From JAJUFS01 sp036381175 (lineage in GTDB: Bacteria; Pseudomonadota; Gammaproteobacteria; Natronospirales; JAJUFS01), in NCBI GenBank assembly GCA_036381175.1, contig DASVDI010000010.1, positions 1-46,540 of the forward strand: a stretch of DNA of 46,540 nt, read 5' to 3'. Position 1 is the first letter of the stretch, and each line of letters opens with the position of its first letter. Shown here in pieces: positions 18,045-26,630 of the stretch. The notes under the pieces were generated by a model that worked only from the letters and a program-made list of their open reading frames with translations, was not told where the DNA came from and did no database searches. A program made the position numbers and the translations under genes.

Positions 18045-18508
18045 CAGCACGTCAGCAACGCATGCTGCTGGTCGCGGCCGTGGTGCTCGGTGTCGCCGGT
18101 GCGGCGGCACTCGGCTTGCGGGCATTCCAGGAAAACCTGCTGTATTTCTACAGCACTACACAGGTGATGCGGGGCGAAGCGCCGGTCAACGACAAATTTC
18201 GTCTCGGCGGAATCGTCGTGGAGGGCAGCGTCGAGCGTGAGGCGGGTTCGCTCGAAGTGCGCTTCGTGCTCACGGACACATTGACGCCGGTGCCGGTCGT
18301 TTACGAAGGCATCCTGCCGGATCTTTTTCGTGAAGGGCAGGGCATTGTCGCGCACGGCAGCCTGAACGATGAAGGCGTGTTCGTCGCCGATGAAGTGCTT
18401 GCGAAGCACGATGAAAATTACATGCCGCCGGCGGTCGCCGATTCCATCAAGCAGGCGCACGATGAAGGCGTGAAACGCAAGCAGCAAGCCGCGGGTGGAA
18501 TGGAATGA
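18041..18508 (+). CDS. ccmE: Periplasmic heme chaperone CcmE
   Basis: A 155-residue, membrane-anchored protein that carries heme to CcmF/H. The anchor is residues 8-28. The heme-attaching H123 and axial Y127 lie in KHDENYMPP. The start is GTG 18041 within the ccmD stop (GTGA). The C-terminal flexible tail is Lys/Gln-rich. Confidence 0.95.
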   Translation: MTARQQRMLLVAAVVLGVAGAAALGLRAFQENLLYFYSTTQVMRGEAPVNDKFRLGGIVVEGSVEREAGSLEVRFVLTDTLTPVPVVYEGILPDLFREGQGIVAHGSLNDEGVFVADEVLAKHDENYMPPAVADSIKQAHDEGVKRKQQAAGGME

Positions 18509-20496
18509 CACCGGAGCTTGGTCATTTCGCATTGATACTCGCGCTCGGCGTTGCGCTGTTGCAGTCCGTGTTCGGTCTTGCGGGTGCGCACCGAAATGAT
18601 GCGAACTGGATGCGCACGGCGCGCACGCTGGGCGCGGGACAGTTCGCGTTCGCGCTGATCGCGTTCGTGATGCTCGCGGTTGCATTCCTGCAGAACGATT
18701 TCTCGTTGATGTACGTCGCGCAGAATTCCAACACCGCCTTGCCGTGGCCGTACCGCATCGCTGCGGTCTGGGGCGCGCACGAAGGCTCGTTACTGTTGTG
18801 GATACTTGTGCTCGCGGGCTGGACGCTCGCGGTCGTGTTGCGCGCGGACCGGCTTCCTGAAGATTTTGCGGCGCGCGTGATCGGCGTGCTGGGTCTCATC
18901 AGTGTCGGTTTCCTGTTGTTCACCTTGTTCACGTCGAATCCGTTCGCGCGCCTTGCCGTGCCGCCGCTTGACGGGCGTGACCTCAATCCGATCCTGCAGG
19001 ATCCGGCGCTCGCGATTCATCCGCCCCTGCTGTATTTCGGTTATGTCGGTCTCTCGGTGCCGTTTGCATTCGCGCTCGCGGCGTTGCTGGGTCACCGCCC
19101 CGACAGCGGCAAGGATGTTGCCTGGGCGCGCGCGGCCCGTCCGTGGACGGCAGTGGCCTGGCTGTTTCTTACTGTCGGCATCGCGCTCGGAAGCTGGTGG
19201 GCGTATTACGAACTCGGCTGGGGCGGCTGGTGGTTCTGGGATCCGGTCGAGAATGCATCGTTCATGCCGTGGCTGATCGGCACGGCGCTGATTCATTCAT
19301 TGGCGGTGACGGAAAAACGCGGTGCGTTCATGAGCTGGACAATACTGCTTGCGATCGCGGCGTTCTCGCTTTCTTTGCTTGGAACATTCCTCGTGCGTTC
19401 GGGCGTGCTCGTTTCCGTGCACGCGTTTGCGTCCGATCCGACGCGCGGTGTTTTCATTCTCGCGTTTCTTGCGATTGTCGTTGGCGGTGCGCTGACCGTG
19501 TATGCCATTCGCGCGCCACATTTGCCGCCAGGCGGTGGCTTCAAGCCGTGGTCGCGCGAAACGCTGTTGCTGACGAACAACGTGCTGCTCACTGTCGCCG
19601 CGGGCGCTGTGCTGCTCGGTACGCTGTATCCGCTGTTTCTCGACACGCTGGGGCTCGGCAAGATCTCCGTCGGGCCGCCGTATTTCAATGCGGTGTTTGC
19701 GCCGTTGATGATGTTGTTGCTCGCGGCAATCGCATTCGGGCCGTTGGTGAACTGGAAGCGCGACAACTGGCAGGAGAATGTTCGTAGTCTTCGCGTTCCG
19801 TTGATCGCGAGTGTTGTCATTGCCGTCGTCGTTGCGGCGTTCACGTTCGGTAACGCCGGCGTGCTTGCGATTGTCGGAATCTGGCTGGCCTTGTGGGCGA
19901 TTCTCGCGGCGTTCACGGAACCGCTGTCGCGATGGAAGCGCGCACGCAACGGTGCGAGAAGTGTTCCGTTATCAAGCTGGGGGATGTCGCTCGCGCATCT
20001 CGGGCTCGGCATTACCGCGCTCGGAATTGTCGTGGTGTCCGCGTTCGGTTTCGAGCGCGATGTGGCAATGACCCCTGGCGAGCCGGTGGAATACGCCGGT
20101 TACACCTGGGAACTGGAAAGCCTGCGCGATATCGAAGGTTCGAATTTCAACGGTGAAGAAGCGCGCATCAGCGTGAGCCAGGATGGAGAGCTTGTCACGG
20201 TGCTGTTTCCGCAGAAACGCATGTACACGACGCAGCGCGCCGCGATGACGGAAGCGGGCATCGATGCCGGCGTGAGTCGCGATCTGTACGCCTCGCTTGG
20301 CGAACCGCTGGGCGGCAATGCGTGGAGCGTTCGCCTGCAGGTAAAACCATTGGTGCGATTCATCTGGCTCGGCGCGTTGCTGATGGCGCTCGGCGTCGGT
20401 ATCGCCGCATTTGATCGCCGCTATCGAAAGCCGTTGAAAGATGCGGCGAGAGAGCCGTTGAAGGCGAAGACGGCAACCGCGGGAGAGAATGCCTGA
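18505..20496 (+). CDS. ccmF: Cytochrome c heme lyase subunit CcmF
   Basis: A 663-residue multi-span membrane protein that attaches heme to apocytochrome c. The WWD motif GWGGWWFWDPVENASFMPW is near residue 240. Four conserved His in periplasmic loops are typical; HPPLLYFGYVG and HSLAVTEKRG show two of them. The start ATG overlaps the ccmE stop. Length matches the family (about 650). Confidence 0.96.
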   Translation: MTPELGHFALILALGVALLQSVFGLAGAHRNDANWMRTARTLGAGQFAFALIAFVMLAVAFLQNDFSLMYVAQNSNTALPWPYRIAAVWGAHEGSLLLWILVLAGWTLAVVLRADRLPEDFAARVIGVLGLISVGFLLFTLFTSNPFARLAVPPLDGRDLNPILQDPALAIHPPLLYFGYVGLSVPFAFALAALLGHRPDSGKDVAWARAARPWTAVAWLFLTVGIALGSWWAYYELGWGGWWFWDPVENASFMPWLIGTALIHSLAVTEKRGAFMSWTILLAIAAFSLSLLGTFLVRSGVLVSVHAFASDPTRGVFILAFLAIVVGGALTVYAIRAPHLPPGGGFKPWSRETLLLTNNVLLTVAAGAVLLGTLYPLFLDTLGLGKISVGPPYFNAVFAPLMMLLLAAIAFGPLVNWKRDNWQENVRSLRVPLIASVVIAVVVAAFTFGNAGVLAIVGIWLALWAILAAFTEPLSRWKRARNGARSVPLSSWGMSLAHLGLGITALGIVVVSAFGFERDVAMTPGEPVEYAGYTWELESLRDIEGSNFNGEEARISVSQDGELVTVLFPQKRMYTTQRAAMTEAGIDAGVSRDLYASLGEPLGGNAWSVRLQVKPLVRFIWLGALLMALGVGIAAFDRRYRKPLKDAAREPLKAKTATAGENA

Positions 20497-21044
20497 TGTG
20501 GCGCTTCGCGATTCCGCTGCTTGTTGTCATTGCGCTCGTCGCCGCATTCGGGCGCGCGCTGTTCCTCGATCCCGGCAAGGTGCCATCACCATTGATCGGC
20601 GAGCCGGTGCCGGAGTTTTCGCTTCCGGGTTTGTATGAACCGGAAAAGAATTTTTCCAGTGACGATCTCAAGGGACACATCAGTCTTGTGAACGTGTTCG
20701 GCACCTGGTGTCCGGGTTGCCATGAAGAACACGATCTGTTGATGGCGTGGTCGCAATCGCAGGATGTTCCCATCTACGGATTCAATTTGCGCGATGAACG
20801 AGATGCCGCGATCAACTGGCTGAACCGCGACGGCAATCCTTATGCGAAGATCGGCTTCGATCCCGGCGGTGAAACCAGCATCGACTGGGGTATTTACGGC
20901 GCGCCGGAAACATTCCTGATCGATGCCGAGGGCCGCATTCGTCTCAAGCACATCGGTCCGATGACCGAAGCGGTTCTGCGCGAAAAGATCATTCCTGCTA
21001 TTGAAATGCTGCAAGCAGAGATGCTGCGCGAGGAGCAGTCATGA
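20496..21044 (+). CDS. dsbE: Thiol:disulfide interchange protein DsbE/CcmG
   Basis: A 182-residue thioredoxin-like protein anchored by an N-terminal helix (3-22), which keeps apocytochrome c thiols reduced. The active site is C72-P-G-C75 in FGTWCPGCHEEH; GAPETFLID is the cis-Pro region. It overlaps ccmF by one base and ccmH by 4. Confidence 0.95.
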   Translation: MWRFAIPLLVVIALVAAFGRALFLDPGKVPSPLIGEPVPEFSLPGLYEPEKNFSSDDLKGHISLVNVFGTWCPGCHEEHDLLMAWSQSQDVPIYGFNLRDERDAAINWLNRDGNPYAKIGFDPGGETSIDWGIYGAPETFLIDAEGRIRLKHIGPMTEAVLREKIIPAIEMLQAEMLREEQS

Positions 21045-21451
21045 GACGTGTCTTGGTCTTTCTTGCCTGCCTGTTTTTTTCCGCGGCGCTGTTCGCGGCT
21101 GAGATGCGTTTCGAGAATCCGCAGCAACAGGCGCGGTACGAAAACCTCATCAATGAATTGCGCTGCCTGGTGTGCCAGAACCAGACCATCGCGGATTCGA
21201 ACGCGGACCTCGCGCTTGATCTGCGCAACAAGGTTGCCGAACAGATCGCCGCCGGGAAAACCGATGCCGAGATCATCGAATACCTGACCGCGCGTTACGG
21301 CGATTTCGTGCTGTACCGTCCGCCGCTGCAGGCGAACACGATCCTGCTCTGGAGCGGACCGTTGCTGTTGCTGATTGCCGGCGGGCTGCTGTTGTTTTTC
21401 ACCTTGCGCCGCCGCGCGCGTCTTGACGACGAACCGGAGAATCCACTGTGA
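21041..21451 (+). CDS. ccmH: Cytochrome c maturation protein CcmH
   Basis: A 136-residue protein with a cleavable signal peptide (1-20), the apocytochrome-reducing motif LRCLVCQNQ (C42, C45), and a C-terminal membrane helix (about 103-123). This is the short CcmH/CycL form; the TPR part is encoded by the next gene rather than fused as in E. coli. Confidence 0.95.
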   Translation: MRRVLVFLACLFFSAALFAAEMRFENPQQQARYENLINELRCLVCQNQTIADSNADLALDLRNKVAEQIAAGKTDAEIIEYLTARYGDFVLYRPPLQANTILLWSGPLLLLIAGGLLLFFTLRRRARLDDEPENPL

Positions 21452-22422
21452 GTTTCATTTTCGGCATCGCGCTGCTGGCGATCCTGGCGGCGGCGGTCGC
21501 CGCTGTGCCGTTGTGGCGCGGCAACCGCAAGCCGCAGGCTGTGTTGGCTGCGGTGTTCGTCGCCGGTCTTGCGGTGGGCATTTATCTTCTGATCGGCCGG
21601 CCAGATCTTGCTCTCGCGCCGCCACAACCGGCCACCGCAGACAATCCGGGCGATGTGATCGCGATGGTCGAACAACTGGCCGAGCGGCTGGAACGCGCGC
21701 CGGACGACCCCGAAGGCTGGACCATGCTCGGACGTGCTTACGTGTTGATGGGACGCTATGCAGAAGCAGCGAACGCATTCAACGAAGCGTTCACGCGCAC
21801 GCCAGGCGAGAACGCGGATCTGCTCGCGAGCTACGCGGAAGCGCGCGCGCTGGCGGACCCTGCCGCGCTCCAGAGCCAGGCCGGTGCGTTGTTCGAGCGC
21901 GTATTGCGACTTGATCCGGAAAATGCGCGCGGCCTCTGGTACGGCGGACTCGCCGCCGAGATGCGCGGCGAAACCGAACTGGCGTTGCAGCGCTGGCAGG
22001 AACTGCTCGCGCGTGACCTGCCGGCGAATTTCCGCCAGGTGGTCGAATCCCGCGTGGCGGGCGTTGATCCGGATGCGATCAATGCGCTGGTGAGCGTAAC
22101 GGTGTCGGTTGATCCATCGCTGCGGGATGTGTTGCCGCAAAACGGGCTGCTGTTTGTTTTTCTCCGGCCCGCGGATGCCGAGAGCAGCGGACCGCCGCTC
22201 GCCGCAAGGCGCGTGGAATTCTTCAAGCTGCCCGTCACGCTTCCACTGACGCGCAGCGACATTCTGCGCGGTGGAGAATTGCCCGATGGGCCGTTCACGG
22301 TGAGCGCGAGACTGAGCGCGGATGGCGATCCGGTAGCCGGACCCGGCGATGTTGAGGGGTCGGTCGTGTGGAATCCGGATGAATCCGCGGAAGTTGGCGT
22401 GGTGATGAATCAGCGGCGTTGA
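21448..22422 (+). CDS. ccmI: Cytochrome c maturation protein CcmI (TPR)
   Basis: A 324-residue protein with two N-terminal membrane helices (2-22 and 30-49), tetratricopeptide repeats (about 85-215, e.g. EGWTMLGRAYVLMGRYAEA) and a C-terminal periplasmic domain. It binds apocytochrome c and presents it to CcmF/H. The GTG start 21448 overlaps the ccmH stop. It ends the ccm operon. Confidence 0.92.
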   Translation: MSFIFGIALLAILAAAVAAVPLWRGNRKPQAVLAAVFVAGLAVGIYLLIGRPDLALAPPQPATADNPGDVIAMVEQLAERLERAPDDPEGWTMLGRAYVLMGRYAEAANAFNEAFTRTPGENADLLASYAEARALADPAALQSQAGALFERVLRLDPENARGLWYGGLAAEMRGETELALQRWQELLARDLPANFRQVVESRVAGVDPDAINALVSVTVSVDPSLRDVLPQNGLLFVFLRPADAESSGPPLAARRVEFFKLPVTLPLTRSDILRGGELPDGPFTVSARLSADGDPVAGPGDVEGSVVWNPDESAEVGVVMNQRR

Positions 22423-22493
22423 TGCAGGATCTCGCCGCGATATTGACGCCGGCGTTGACAACAGACCGCCGAAACAACACATAATCTTCCTGC

Positions 22494-23384
22494 ATGCCTG
22501 ATTTCATTTCCAGAATGTCGAGATTCCTGCTGTTGCTGTCACTGGCGGTGCTTACCGCGTGCAGCATGGCGAATTTCGCCTACGATCTCGCACCACGCAT
22601 CGCCGTGCGCTATGTCGATGACTACCTGCAACTCAGCAATCGCCAGGAAGCCGATGCGCTTGCGATGTTCCGCGAGCGTCATGCCTTGCATGCGCGCGAC
22701 GAATTGCCGCGCTATCACGATTTCATCCTGGAAACGCGCGCAGTACTGGAAGATGGCCTCACGCGCGAGGATGTCGATGCGATTTTCGATGACGTGAAGG
22801 CGCTGGCGGAACTCGGCGTTCGCCGCACCATCCCGGCAGCAGCAAAAATTCTCGATGACCTGAACAGCGCGCAGCTCGATGCGCTGGAAGAAAAACTGCA
22901 AGAGAACGCGGCGGAATATCGCGAGGAACTCGACGACCATCACAAGGGCCGCCGTCTCGGTGAAACGCTGGAAGACATCGAGGAGTGGATCGGCACAATC
23001 ACCGATCAGCAACGCGAGATGCTGACGCGTGAATTGCGCGCGATGCAGGAAACGAGTCCGATGTGGCTGACGTGGCGCATCGAGCAGAACGAGAGATTGA
23101 TTGCGCTGTTGCGCAACTCGCCATCGCTTGCAGCTATCGAAGCGTTTCTTGGCGGTTACTGGCTGCGCCAGGACGGCCTGCCGCCGGAACTGGTCGCGAG
23201 CCGTGATGCGAATCGCGCGCGTTACCGCGACATGATTGTCGCACTCGATGCGTCGCTTTCCGATGAGCAGCGCGCGCATGCACTGGAGCGACTCGCCGAG
23301 TACCGGCAAATGGTCGTCGACATGATGCCTGACGAGGTTCGAACAGGAATGGCATCGAATGATGAGAAGGATGTTCGCGAATGA
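22494..23384 (+). CDS. Lipoprotein with alpha-helical domain (DUF6279-like)
   Basis: A 296-residue predicted lipoprotein. The signal sequence ends in a lipobox, LAVLTAC, at about residue 22. The mature part is strongly charged and helical (YVDDYLQLSNRQEADALAMF..., repeated E/R/L patterns, ITDQQREML), matching what I recall of the DUF6279 family; function unknown. ATG 22494 or 22515 could start it; neither has a clear ribosome-binding site. It overlaps the MaoC gene by 4 bases, so the two are coupled. Confidence 0.75.
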   Translation: MPDFISRMSRFLLLLSLAVLTACSMANFAYDLAPRIAVRYVDDYLQLSNRQEADALAMFRERHALHARDELPRYHDFILETRAVLEDGLTREDVDAIFDDVKALAELGVRRTIPAAAKILDDLNSAQLDALEEKLQENAAEYREELDDHHKGRRLGETLEDIEEWIGTITDQQREMLTRELRAMQETSPMWLTWRIEQNERLIALLRNSPSLAAIEAFLGGYWLRQDGLPPELVASRDANRARYRDMIVALDASLSDEQRAHALERLAEYRQMVVDMMPDEVRTGMASNDEKDVRE

Positions 23385-24271
23385 GTGGGCACGTCGTCAT
23401 GGATGCGCCGGTCGTGGAAGTGCAGAAACCGAAACCGCTGTGGCGCATTTATGCTGGCATGATTTTTCGTCGCGGTTCTGACTGGAATTCGGAAGATCCG
23501 GTGCCGCGCGTTGTCTATCGGCAGCGCGACGTGCGCGCGAGTGCTGACGACATCGCTGCCTACCGGCATGTCTGCGGGGAAGGTCCGCCGGATCGAATGC
23601 CGCCGATTTACCCGCATGTGCTGGCAACGCCGCTGCAACTCAACCTGCTCGATTCCGACGACTTTCCGTTGCCGCTGGCCGGGCTTGTGCATATCGGTCA
23701 GGCTGTTGAATGGCATCAATCTTTGCATGCCGATGACGTGTTCGATATCGAATGCGTAATGAGCGGACCGGAAGATTCTGATCACGGCTGGATGTTCCGC
23801 CTCGACACCAGCCTGTATCGTGACGGCGAGTGCGTCTGGCGCGAGGAAATTTCCTTCCTGAAGCCGGATCCGTCACGCCGCGTGCGCCCGAAGCGCCGCA
23901 ACCGTGAAGGTGATGCGAACCATTTCGTGCCGCTGCTGCACATGCAGTTTCCGGAAGACATCGGCCGGCGCTACGCGAAAGTTTCTGGCGACTGGAATCC
24001 GATTCACCTGTGGCCGTTCACCGCGAAACGCTTCGGCTTCAAGCGGCCGATCGCGCATGGCATGTTCTCGCTCGCGCGTTGCCTTGCAGTGCTGGAAGCG
24101 CGCGGCCTGGATCTCGCGGGCAAGCGCCTTGAAGCGCATTTCCGCGCGCCCGTCATGCTGCCGGCGTTCAGCAACTTCTGTCTCTCCGACCGCTGGCCGG
24201 ATGACGTGTTTGCGTTGACGGATGCGAGGAAGGGGAGAATCCTTGTTGAAGGACATTTGAAGGATTTGTAG
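23381..24271 (+). CDS. MaoC-like acyl dehydratase (double hot-dog)
   Basis: A 296-residue protein with a degenerate N-terminal hot-dog half and a C-terminal half carrying the hydratase-2 motif YAKVSGDWNPIHLWPFTA, with catalytic D and H, followed by FGFKRPIAHGMFS. Such enzymes hydrate enoyl-CoA or dehydrate 3-hydroxyacyl-CoA (or ACP) thioesters. ATGA overlap with the upstream lipoprotein gene suggests joint function at the envelope or in lipid metabolism (inference). A terminator follows. Confidence 0.88.
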   Translation: MSGHVVMDAPVVEVQKPKPLWRIYAGMIFRRGSDWNSEDPVPRVVYRQRDVRASADDIAAYRHVCGEGPPDRMPPIYPHVLATPLQLNLLDSDDFPLPLAGLVHIGQAVEWHQSLHADDVFDIECVMSGPEDSDHGWMFRLDTSLYRDGECVWREEISFLKPDPSRRVRPKRRNREGDANHFVPLLHMQFPEDIGRRYAKVSGDWNPIHLWPFTAKRFGFKRPIAHGMFSLARCLAVLEARGLDLAGKRLEAHFRAPVMLPAFSNFCLSDRWPDDVFALTDARKGRILVEGHLKDL

Positions 24272-24300
24272 TTCGCGGGCGAGCAGCAGGCGGGCGACTG

Positions 24301-24330
24301 TTGGGGTTCGCTGTGCTCACCCCAACCTGC
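24301..24330. repeat. Interspersed repeat TTGGGGTTCGCTG...
   Basis: A short imperfect palindrome (TTGGGGT...ACCCCAA) also found, diverged, at 244-274. It lies just before the terminator in the gap between convergent genes. Confidence 0.6.
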
Positions 24331-24331
24331 A

Positions 24332-24360
24332 AAAAAGCCGGACACGAAGTCCGGCTTTTT
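24332..24360. terminator. Bidirectional rho-independent terminator
   Basis: AAAAAGCCGGAC (24332-24343) pairs perfectly with GTCCGGCTTTTT (24349-24360) around ACGAA. It serves the convergent MaoC gene and the minus-strand peptidase gene. Confidence 0.9.
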
Positions 24361-24379
24361 CTTTTTCAGTTGCGAGGGA

Positions 24380-26074
24380 TCATTCCGCCGCTTTTTCCAG
24401 CCCCAGTACTTCGACGCCCTGCTTGAACACGATATCGACAGGAATGTCGGCTTCCGCGAGGCGTTCAAGATCGGCTTCGAGTTGCGGTCCGATTTCGCCG
24501 GCCTCGCTGACGAGCGCATCCACGCCTTCGTAATCGCCATCGCCTTGCAGGGTGAGCAGCAGGCGTGACAGGTCCTGGATCGCCTGGTGCATTCTTTCCG
24601 CGTTCACGCGATACGTTCCGGTTTCTTCATCGCGTGTGAAAGCGCCTGCGTCCTTGAAATAATTGAAGCGCACCATGTTCGCGACGCCATGCGCGCTGGA
24701 CGCACCGAAGCGCACCGAGCGGAAAATGCTCGCGAGGAAGGTGGTGTAGTAATCCATCAGCTCGCCGTCGAGTTCGCCTTTTTCGTGCAGCTTCTCGACC
24801 ATGTACAGGCCGAGAACGTCGGCCTTGCCTTCCTCGATGCTGCTTGCGTGTTCGAGCAGGGCATCGCGAACAGTCTGTTTGCCGTCGATGGTGTTCTTGA
24901 TGCCAAGGCCATGCGCGACTTCATGGAACATGGTGTTCGCGAAAAACGCATCGAAGGTGACGTGCTTGCGCTGGTCTTCGGCGATCAGCATGCCTGCGAT
25001 CGGCAGAAGTATCTTTTCGAATTTCGCGCGCATCGCGTTTTTCAGTTGCAGGCGGCGCGTGCCTTTTTCGAGTTGCACTTTTTCATCGTTCGGTAAATTG
25101 ATCGCGATGGTCTTGGCACCGGCGTTGGCGTGACCGGCGTAATACAACACGTCGTACGCGTTCAGTTCCGCATCCGAGCCCGGCATTTCCTGCTTGTAGA
25201 CATCCGGCACCGGCAGGCCGCGCTGAAGCTCCGGCAGGTATGCCGCGAAACGCGCGAGGCGTTCGCTCCATTCCAGGTCCTTGAGCAGCACGTAGGATTC
25301 GTACGCGGCGCGATAGCCGAACAAACGATCCTCGTAGCTTTCGATCGGCCCGTAGACGAGTTCGATGACATTGTTCTTCATGTCCATCCAGGCCATGTCG
25401 CTAGCCTGGTATTCGTCGGTCAGCAAGGCATCCGCTCGCAGGCGCAGGTAGTTCGCGAACGATTCGATCTCGGCGAGATCCGCCGCTTCACGCAACAGCG
25501 TTGCCGCGCGATTCAGTTGCACGGAATAAAGATCGTGGTAGGGAATCAGGATCAACTCGCCCTCGCCTTGGGGGCCGCGGCGTACGACGGAATACTGGCC
25601 CGTCTTGCCGGGTTGCTCCCAGGCGTCGAATTCCTCGCGCGTCATATCCTCGGGATAGAAGTTCGCGCCGAGCGGCTTTTCGCCCACGCCTTCGACGAAC
25701 GGCTTTTCGTTTGCAAGGCGATCCCAGGGTCCGTAATTGATTTCGGCGAAACGACGAACCGTCGGATCTTCGATGGCTCGCAGCAGCGCTTCGCGATCGC
25801 CGTACGCCTGCATCCAGAAGAGTTCGTCCATCACCTTTGATGCTTCAATCAGCTTGGCAATGACGGCTTTCTGATTTTCCGAAAGGCCTGACAGATCCGC
25901 CGACAAGGTGACCGGCGCGTAGATGTCGATGCGTTCTTCGACATAAGCATTGGCCGTTTGCATGTCCTGTTCGGGCTTGCTTGCGGTTTCCGCGCTCGAC
26001 GTGCCGGCGGGTTCCTGCTGGCCGCAAGCGGCGAGCATCAGTGCTGCGGCGAGCAAAAGAATGTTCTGTTTCAT
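24380..26074 (-). CDS. M49-like zinc peptidase lipoprotein
   Basis: A 564-residue predicted outer-membrane or periplasmic lipoprotein; lipobox LAAC17. The zinc site is H384-E385-V-A-H388 followed by E414-E415-G-K-A-D, the arrangement of dipeptidyl-peptidase-III-like proteins (M49: HExxxH/EECRAD), here with the shorter HExxH spacing used by bacterial relatives. Neighbouring residues (TTFLASIFRSVRFGASSAHG) fit this group. GAGG lies 8 bases before ATG 26074. It follows a PilZ gene by 26 bases and ends at the 24332-24360 terminator. Substrate is unknown. Confidence 0.82.
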   Translation of the reverse strand: MKQNILLLAAALMLAACGQQEPAGTSSAETASKPEQDMQTANAYVEERIDIYAPVTLSADLSGLSENQKAVIAKLIEASKVMDELFWMQAYGDREALLRAIEDPTVRRFAEINYGPWDRLANEKPFVEGVGEKPLGANFYPEDMTREEFDAWEQPGKTGQYSVVRRGPQGEGELILIPYHDLYSVQLNRAATLLREAADLAEIESFANYLRLRADALLTDEYQASDMAWMDMKNNVIELVYGPIESYEDRLFGYRAAYESYVLLKDLEWSERLARFAAYLPELQRGLPVPDVYKQEMPGSDAELNAYDVLYYAGHANAGAKTIAINLPNDEKVQLEKGTRRLQLKNAMRAKFEKILLPIAGMLIAEDQRKHVTFDAFFANTMFHEVAHGLGIKNTIDGKQTVRDALLEHASSIEEGKADVLGLYMVEKLHEKGELDGELMDYYTTFLASIFRSVRFGASSAHGVANMVRFNYFKDAGAFTRDEETGTYRVNAERMHQAIQDLSRLLLTLQGDGDYEGVDALVSEAGEIGPQLEADLERLAEADIPVDIVFKQGVEVLGLEKAAE

Positions 26075-26100
26075 GGAAGTTGCCTCGATGGATCGAAGTT

Positions 26101-26502
26101 TCAGAGCGGTGAATGTTCCAGCATGGCGTCGACAAAATCTTCGAGTTCGTTGTAGCCGTTGCCCTGGAAAAATTCGTACTTGATGTGCACGTGGTATTCG
26201 CGTTCGGAGACGCGCCGCACCAGCACGATGCGGCAGTCGGCTTCGATTTCGGGCTTGTCGCCGGCGCGCGGCAGGACGAAACGCAGGCGCACGACCGGCG
26301 ATTGATCCGGCGTGGTTTTCTCGCCCTTCGGTGCGATGCCGCGCATGACGTCGCGATCGCAGCTCAGCTGCATGCCGGCCAGCGAAATATTCAGGCAGAG
26401 GGCGTCGAACACGTCGCCGCCTTCCGCAAGAATCTCGACCGGGCTGTTGGTTTCAAAGCGCGTGTAAAGCCGTCGTTCGGCTGCTGTTTTCGGTTTCACC
26501 AC
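26101..26502 (-). CDS. PilZ domain protein
   Basis: A 133-residue single-domain c-di-GMP receptor. Binding motifs are RRLYTRFE (RxxxR, 10-17) and NISLAGMQL ([DN]xSxxG, 38-46). The start is GTG 26502, with CCAGGGGAT 8 bases upstream. It lies between the amidohydrolase and peptidase genes on the minus strand. A second, related PilZ gene lies at 28278-28670; both share the MQL-C-D segment after the motif, pointing to an old duplication. Confidence 0.87.
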   Translation of the reverse strand: MVKPKTAAERRLYTRFETNSPVEILAEGGDVFDALCLNISLAGMQLSCDRDVMRGIAPKGEKTTPDQSPVVRLRFVLPRAGDKPEIEADCRIVLVRRVSEREYHVHIKYEFFQGNGYNELEDFVDAMLEHSPL

Positions 26503-26630
26503 CAGCCAATCCCCTGGTTCTCGTTATCGTTTGCCAGTTTCGGGGACAGCCACGCCACGTCCTTTGGCCTCGTGAAGCCCCCCATGAAGCCACCGAGTAT
26601 AAGGTGATTTATGGGACCGCGTGTACTACT

